From positions 33,891 to 81,054 of the forward strand of contig JAUNVE010000007.1 in NCBI GenBank assembly GCA_030537795.1: a stretch of 47,164 nucleotides of DNA, written 5' to 3'. The DNA is from Actinomycetaceae bacterium (GTDB taxonomy: Bacteria > Actinomycetota > Actinomycetes > Actinomycetales > Actinomycetaceae). This document shows positions 45,109 through 47,164 of this stretch, in pieces; the stretch's first letter is position 1, and every line of letters starts with the position of its first letter. Below the pieces are notes generated by a model. The model searched no databases, was not told where the DNA came from, and worked only from the letters and a program-made list of their open reading frames with translations. The position numbers and the translations under genes are program-made.

Positions 45109-45146
45109 GTCATCTTCGTATACCCCCGGGGGTATACGAAGATGAC
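45109..45146. promoter_or_regulatory. Perfect 38-bp palindrome, CsoR/CstR-like operator
   Basis: Bases 45109-45127 are exactly complementary to 45128-45146, with no spacer. The core TATACCCCCGGGGGTATA resembles operators of CsoR/CstR/RcnR-family repressors (C-tract, G-tract flanked by TA). It starts 18 bases upstream of the TsoY-like gene and would cover its promoter. It could also form a hairpin ending the LRV gene, but no T-run follows. Confidence 0.65.
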
Positions 45147-45189
45147 CGTACACGAGGGCCCGTCAGAAAGCAAAAGAAGCTGATGAGGA

Positions 45190-46392
45190 CTATTTTGGTA
45201 CGAAAGCGCATCCCCAGTCGCCAACGGTGGCTTCTGGATTTGTCGCATCGGTAATCAGTACCTGTTGGAAGTCATTAATGACGATGAGGTTATCGTCGTA
45301 CCATTTTGCCGCGTATGCGGCGGTCAGTGAATCCAACTCCGGTAGGAGGCCGGAGCCCGCTTCGGGGCCGAGTCGAATCTGTACTGCATCGGTAGCTCCT
45401 GCCAAAAGGTTGTCGCCGCTGGGATGCATACCGCACATACCTCCCCAACCCGGTTTGTCGAGACGGATCGGATACTTTCCGCGAGCGCCAATCGTCCGTG
45501 TAAAGGGGATGGAGTTTTCGTCCGAGCACTCGGAGTTCAGACTCGGCAGTTCACCGGAAATTTCAAATCCGCGCTCGGCTGCGGTAACTGACGATACCGT
45601 CCCCATACATGACCCGGCTTCAGCGACGTACCACTGAATCTGGGATGGTTTCTTCGTCTCGGGATCCCAAATCCACAGGTAGTAGCGAGTTGTTTCATCT
45701 TTACCGATTTGCTCTGATGACGATGAGACGACACCAACAATCGCGTCGAGATAGCCATCCCCATTTGCGTCTGCGAAAACCGGAGTTTCTGCGAGTCGGA
45801 TGTGGCTCAAGGTACCTGTGCCCTGTCCGTCCACCATTGTCATGTTTTCGGCAATCGTCATGCCAGGGACGAAAACCCAGACGTGACTCCACGTGAGATT
45901 GTCAAAGTCGAAGCGCTTAATATCGTCCCATCCGTCCGGGTGGTCGGGTTCTTCTGGCTCGTTTGATTCGGAGGGTGATGCGGATGGGGCTGGAGTTGAC
46001 GCGGTCGGTGAGGCGGTTGTCGACGGTTGGGGTTGCGATTCCGCCTCACGGTCCCACCAACCGATCCACCAGGTGAATACGAGCGCGATGATCAGTAGGA
46101 GGATGATGGCGATGGCAATGATCCACACAACGCCCCGTTTCTGCCCGGAGTCCTCGGGAGGATTGTCAACAGGCTGTCCGTGTGCTGACGATATTCTCGC
46201 GTATTGCTCACTGTTCGGCACCGATTGCTGGGGAGTCTGTTCGGCCTGTGCCATCTGTTCGTGGATCCACGCCCGCAACTGCGGCGTGCATTGCGGGTGA
46301 GCAGCGATGTGGGGCCACAGGCGGGAATCTTGTGCCGCCCAGTTCGTTAATGCGTAGATGTCGGCTTGTTCCCACACGTGTCTATCGTCCAT
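45190..46392 (-). CDS. Membrane-anchored protein with N-terminal LRV domain and large exported domain
   Basis: A 400-residue protein. Residues 1-50 resemble the variant leucine-rich segment (WEQADIYALTNWAAQDSRLW then HPQCTPQLRAWIHEQM); a short linker, one transmembrane helix (about 88-112), a Ser/Pro/Thr-rich stalk and an exported domain of about 250 residues follow. The exported domain contains ADANGDGYLDAIVGVV, a calcium-binding FG-GAP/VCBS-type Asp-rich loop, and several cysteines. AAGGAG is five bases before the ATG. Same plan as 12574-13842 with a different exported domain. Confidence 0.8.
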   Translation of the reverse strand: MDDRHVWEQADIYALTNWAAQDSRLWPHIAAHPQCTPQLRAWIHEQMAQAEQTPQQSVPNSEQYARISSAHGQPVDNPPEDSGQKRGVVWIIAIAIILLLIIALVFTWWIGWWDREAESQPQPSTTASPTASTPAPSASPSESNEPEEPDHPDGWDDIKRFDFDNLTWSHVWVFVPGMTIAENMTMVDGQGTGTLSHIRLAETPVFADANGDGYLDAIVGVVSSSSEQIGKDETTRYYLWIWDPETKKPSQIQWYVAEAGSCMGTVSSVTAAERGFEISGELPSLNSECSDENSIPFTRTIGARGKYPIRLDKPGWGGMCGMHPSGDNLLAGATDAVQIRLGPEAGSGLLPELDSLTAAYAAKWYDDNLIVINDFQQVLITDATNPEATVGDWGCAFVPK

Positions 46393-46557
46393 GAGTTCTC
46401 CTTACCCGAAATTTATCAGAGCACATGAGCTACCTTGCCGATTCAGACCGGATGGGGTGGGTACTCGCGGTGACGGAGTCGCCACCGTGGGCACATGCTC
46501 GAGGAGCATCGCAGAGGCCGCGCCCCCGAACGTGTCGAGAGCGCGACTCCTGTCGAC

Positions 46558-46815
46558 CTAATCGATACTTTCAGGAAATGATGTGGCTTTTGTTTCTTCG
46601 TCTACTTTTTCTGTCGTGTAGGACAGGGCGAATGCGAGTACCGCGCATAGTGCCGACATCATGAATGTCGGTGGGCCGAGATATGTTTTCAAGCCGGTAA
46701 CGAGATCGGGCTCGAAAGCGGCTACGCTACCCCCTTGGGCGAGGACAAGGACAGCGCCCATGACGAGGAATAACCCGAGTGAAAAGTAGAAAACGATGAT
46801 GATGATTTTATGCAT
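46558..46815 (-). CDS. Small two-helix membrane protein
   Basis: An 85-residue protein with two transmembrane helices (about 2-27 and 45-66) and a hydrophilic tail. The start at 46815 lies one base after the stop of the upstream transporter gene, with AGGTAGG five bases before the ATG, so it is translated with the transporter and is probably a small accessory subunit. No family recognised. Confidence 0.7.
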   Translation of the reverse strand: MHKIIIIVFYFSLGLFLVMGAVLVLAQGGSVAAFEPDLVTGLKTYLGPPTFMMSALCAVLAFALSYTTEKVDEETKATSFPESID

Positions 46816-46816
46816 G

Positions 46817-47164
46817 TCAACCTACCTGGGGTATGGGGAGGAAGCCCATGCCAACGAGCCACGCTAGAGCGGCAATGGGCAGGACAAAGTACAGGATCAA
46901 CGGCACGAATGTCTTGACCGGTTCGGTTTCTGCGAGCCCAGAAGCAAGATAGATCGGTGCTCCCGCCGGTAGCGAAGCTCCCTCCGTTGATGAGCAAAGC
47001 TGAATCGTAATCACTGCGATGACAACGGGAATGTCGGTTGCAACGAGTACCGCGAGCGCCGGAACGCCAATGGCAGAAACGGTTGCGGTCGACGAAAGGG
47101 GAGTTGCCACGATAATGACAAGGAGACATACAACAGCGACGATCAGTGGCTTTGGCAAGGCCAG
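46817..47164 (-). CDS. C-terminal part of a polytopic transporter, 5' end off window
   Basis: The last 115 or so residues of a membrane permease; the frame is open to the window edge, so the gene begins outside. Visible features are a helix with TPLSSTATVSAIGVPALAVL, a loop ITIQLCSSTEGASLPAGAPIYLASG that looks like a substrate-site hairpin, and a last pair of helices. The pattern resembles TRAP-large-subunit or ion-transporter-superfamily permeases with a small partner downstream, but I cannot fix the family. Confidence 0.65.
   Translation of the reverse strand: MALPKPLIVAVVCLLVIIVATPLSSTATVSAIGVPALAVLVATDIPVVIAVITIQLCSSTEGASLPAGAPIYLASGLAETEPVKTFVPLILYFVLPIAALAWLVGMGFLPIPQVG

Overview
The window reads as a chromosome segment of a mid-GC actinobacterium, most likely of the order Actinomycetales and probably a facultative or strict anaerobe. 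The reasons are actinobacterial-type Tad pilus genes next to a DEAH-box helicase (the 'helicase/secretion neighbourhood' of this phylum), a LytR_C envelope protein, N-terminal variant leucine-rich-repeat (LRV) membrane proteins, frequent GTG/TTG starts and some apparently leaderless starts. Anaerobic life is suggested by a class III ribonucleotide reductase, arginine deiminase and a molybdenum-enzyme region. I cannot place the genus with confidence. I see no insertion sequence, prophage or CRISPR array.

Layout, left to right. (1) 1-6.1 kb: 3' end of the Tad ATPase gene and a fused tadB-tadC (+), facing an oppositely oriented pilin operon (DUF4244 protein, TadE, TadE-like; -), then the DEAH-box helicase (-). 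(2) 6.3-9.4 kb: two overlapping YbjN-family genes (-), a PAP2 phosphatase (+), an aldo/keto reductase (-). (3) 9.6-12.4 kb: nrdD-nrdG behind two NrdR-box-like sites. (4) 12.6-22.7 kb: an LRV membrane protein, a class II-like sirtuin, an NCS2 uracil/xanthine permease, a LytR_C protein, an acyl-CoA dehydrogenase, arginine deiminase, SRP RNA, a GH20 hexosaminidase and a membrane protein with a HIRAN-like region. (5) 22.7-29.4 kb, housekeeping: tRNA-Ser(GGA), ybaK, dnaX-recR, lysC-asd, trxA. (6) 29.5-31.9 kb: TetR regulator divergent from azlCD, then a Nudix hydrolase.

(7) 32.0-43.7 kb is the most coherent functional block and revolves around molybdenum. It holds a HTH-TOBE regulator, modA and a fused modBC (uptake); an operon for a membrane-bound molybdenum-cofactor oxidoreductase, in which a cytochrome b-like domain is fused to a sulfite-oxidase-type domain, with an unknown membrane protein, an unknown soluble protein and two paralogous CBU_0592-like membrane proteins; and cofactor synthesis genes moaA, moaC, a MoeB-like gene, moaE, mogA, moeA and moaD. 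No mobA is visible, which fits an enzyme that uses unmodified Mo-molybdopterin. The enzyme operon is preceded by a leader that can fold into a multibranched RNA: the Shine-Dalgarno region pairs with an upstream anti-SD, and a terminator-like hairpin lies inside. This operon and its leader are the best candidate for an undescribed system here.

(8) 43.4-47.2 kb: a DsrE-family protein and a TsoY-like polytopic membrane protein suggest sulfane-sulfur chemistry. A perfect 38-bp palindrome with an ATACCCCC/GGGGGTAT core, resembling CsoR/CstR operators, sits just upstream of the TsoY-like gene. Then come a second LRV-type membrane protein, a small two-helix membrane protein and the 3' end of a polytopic transporter gene that runs off the window.
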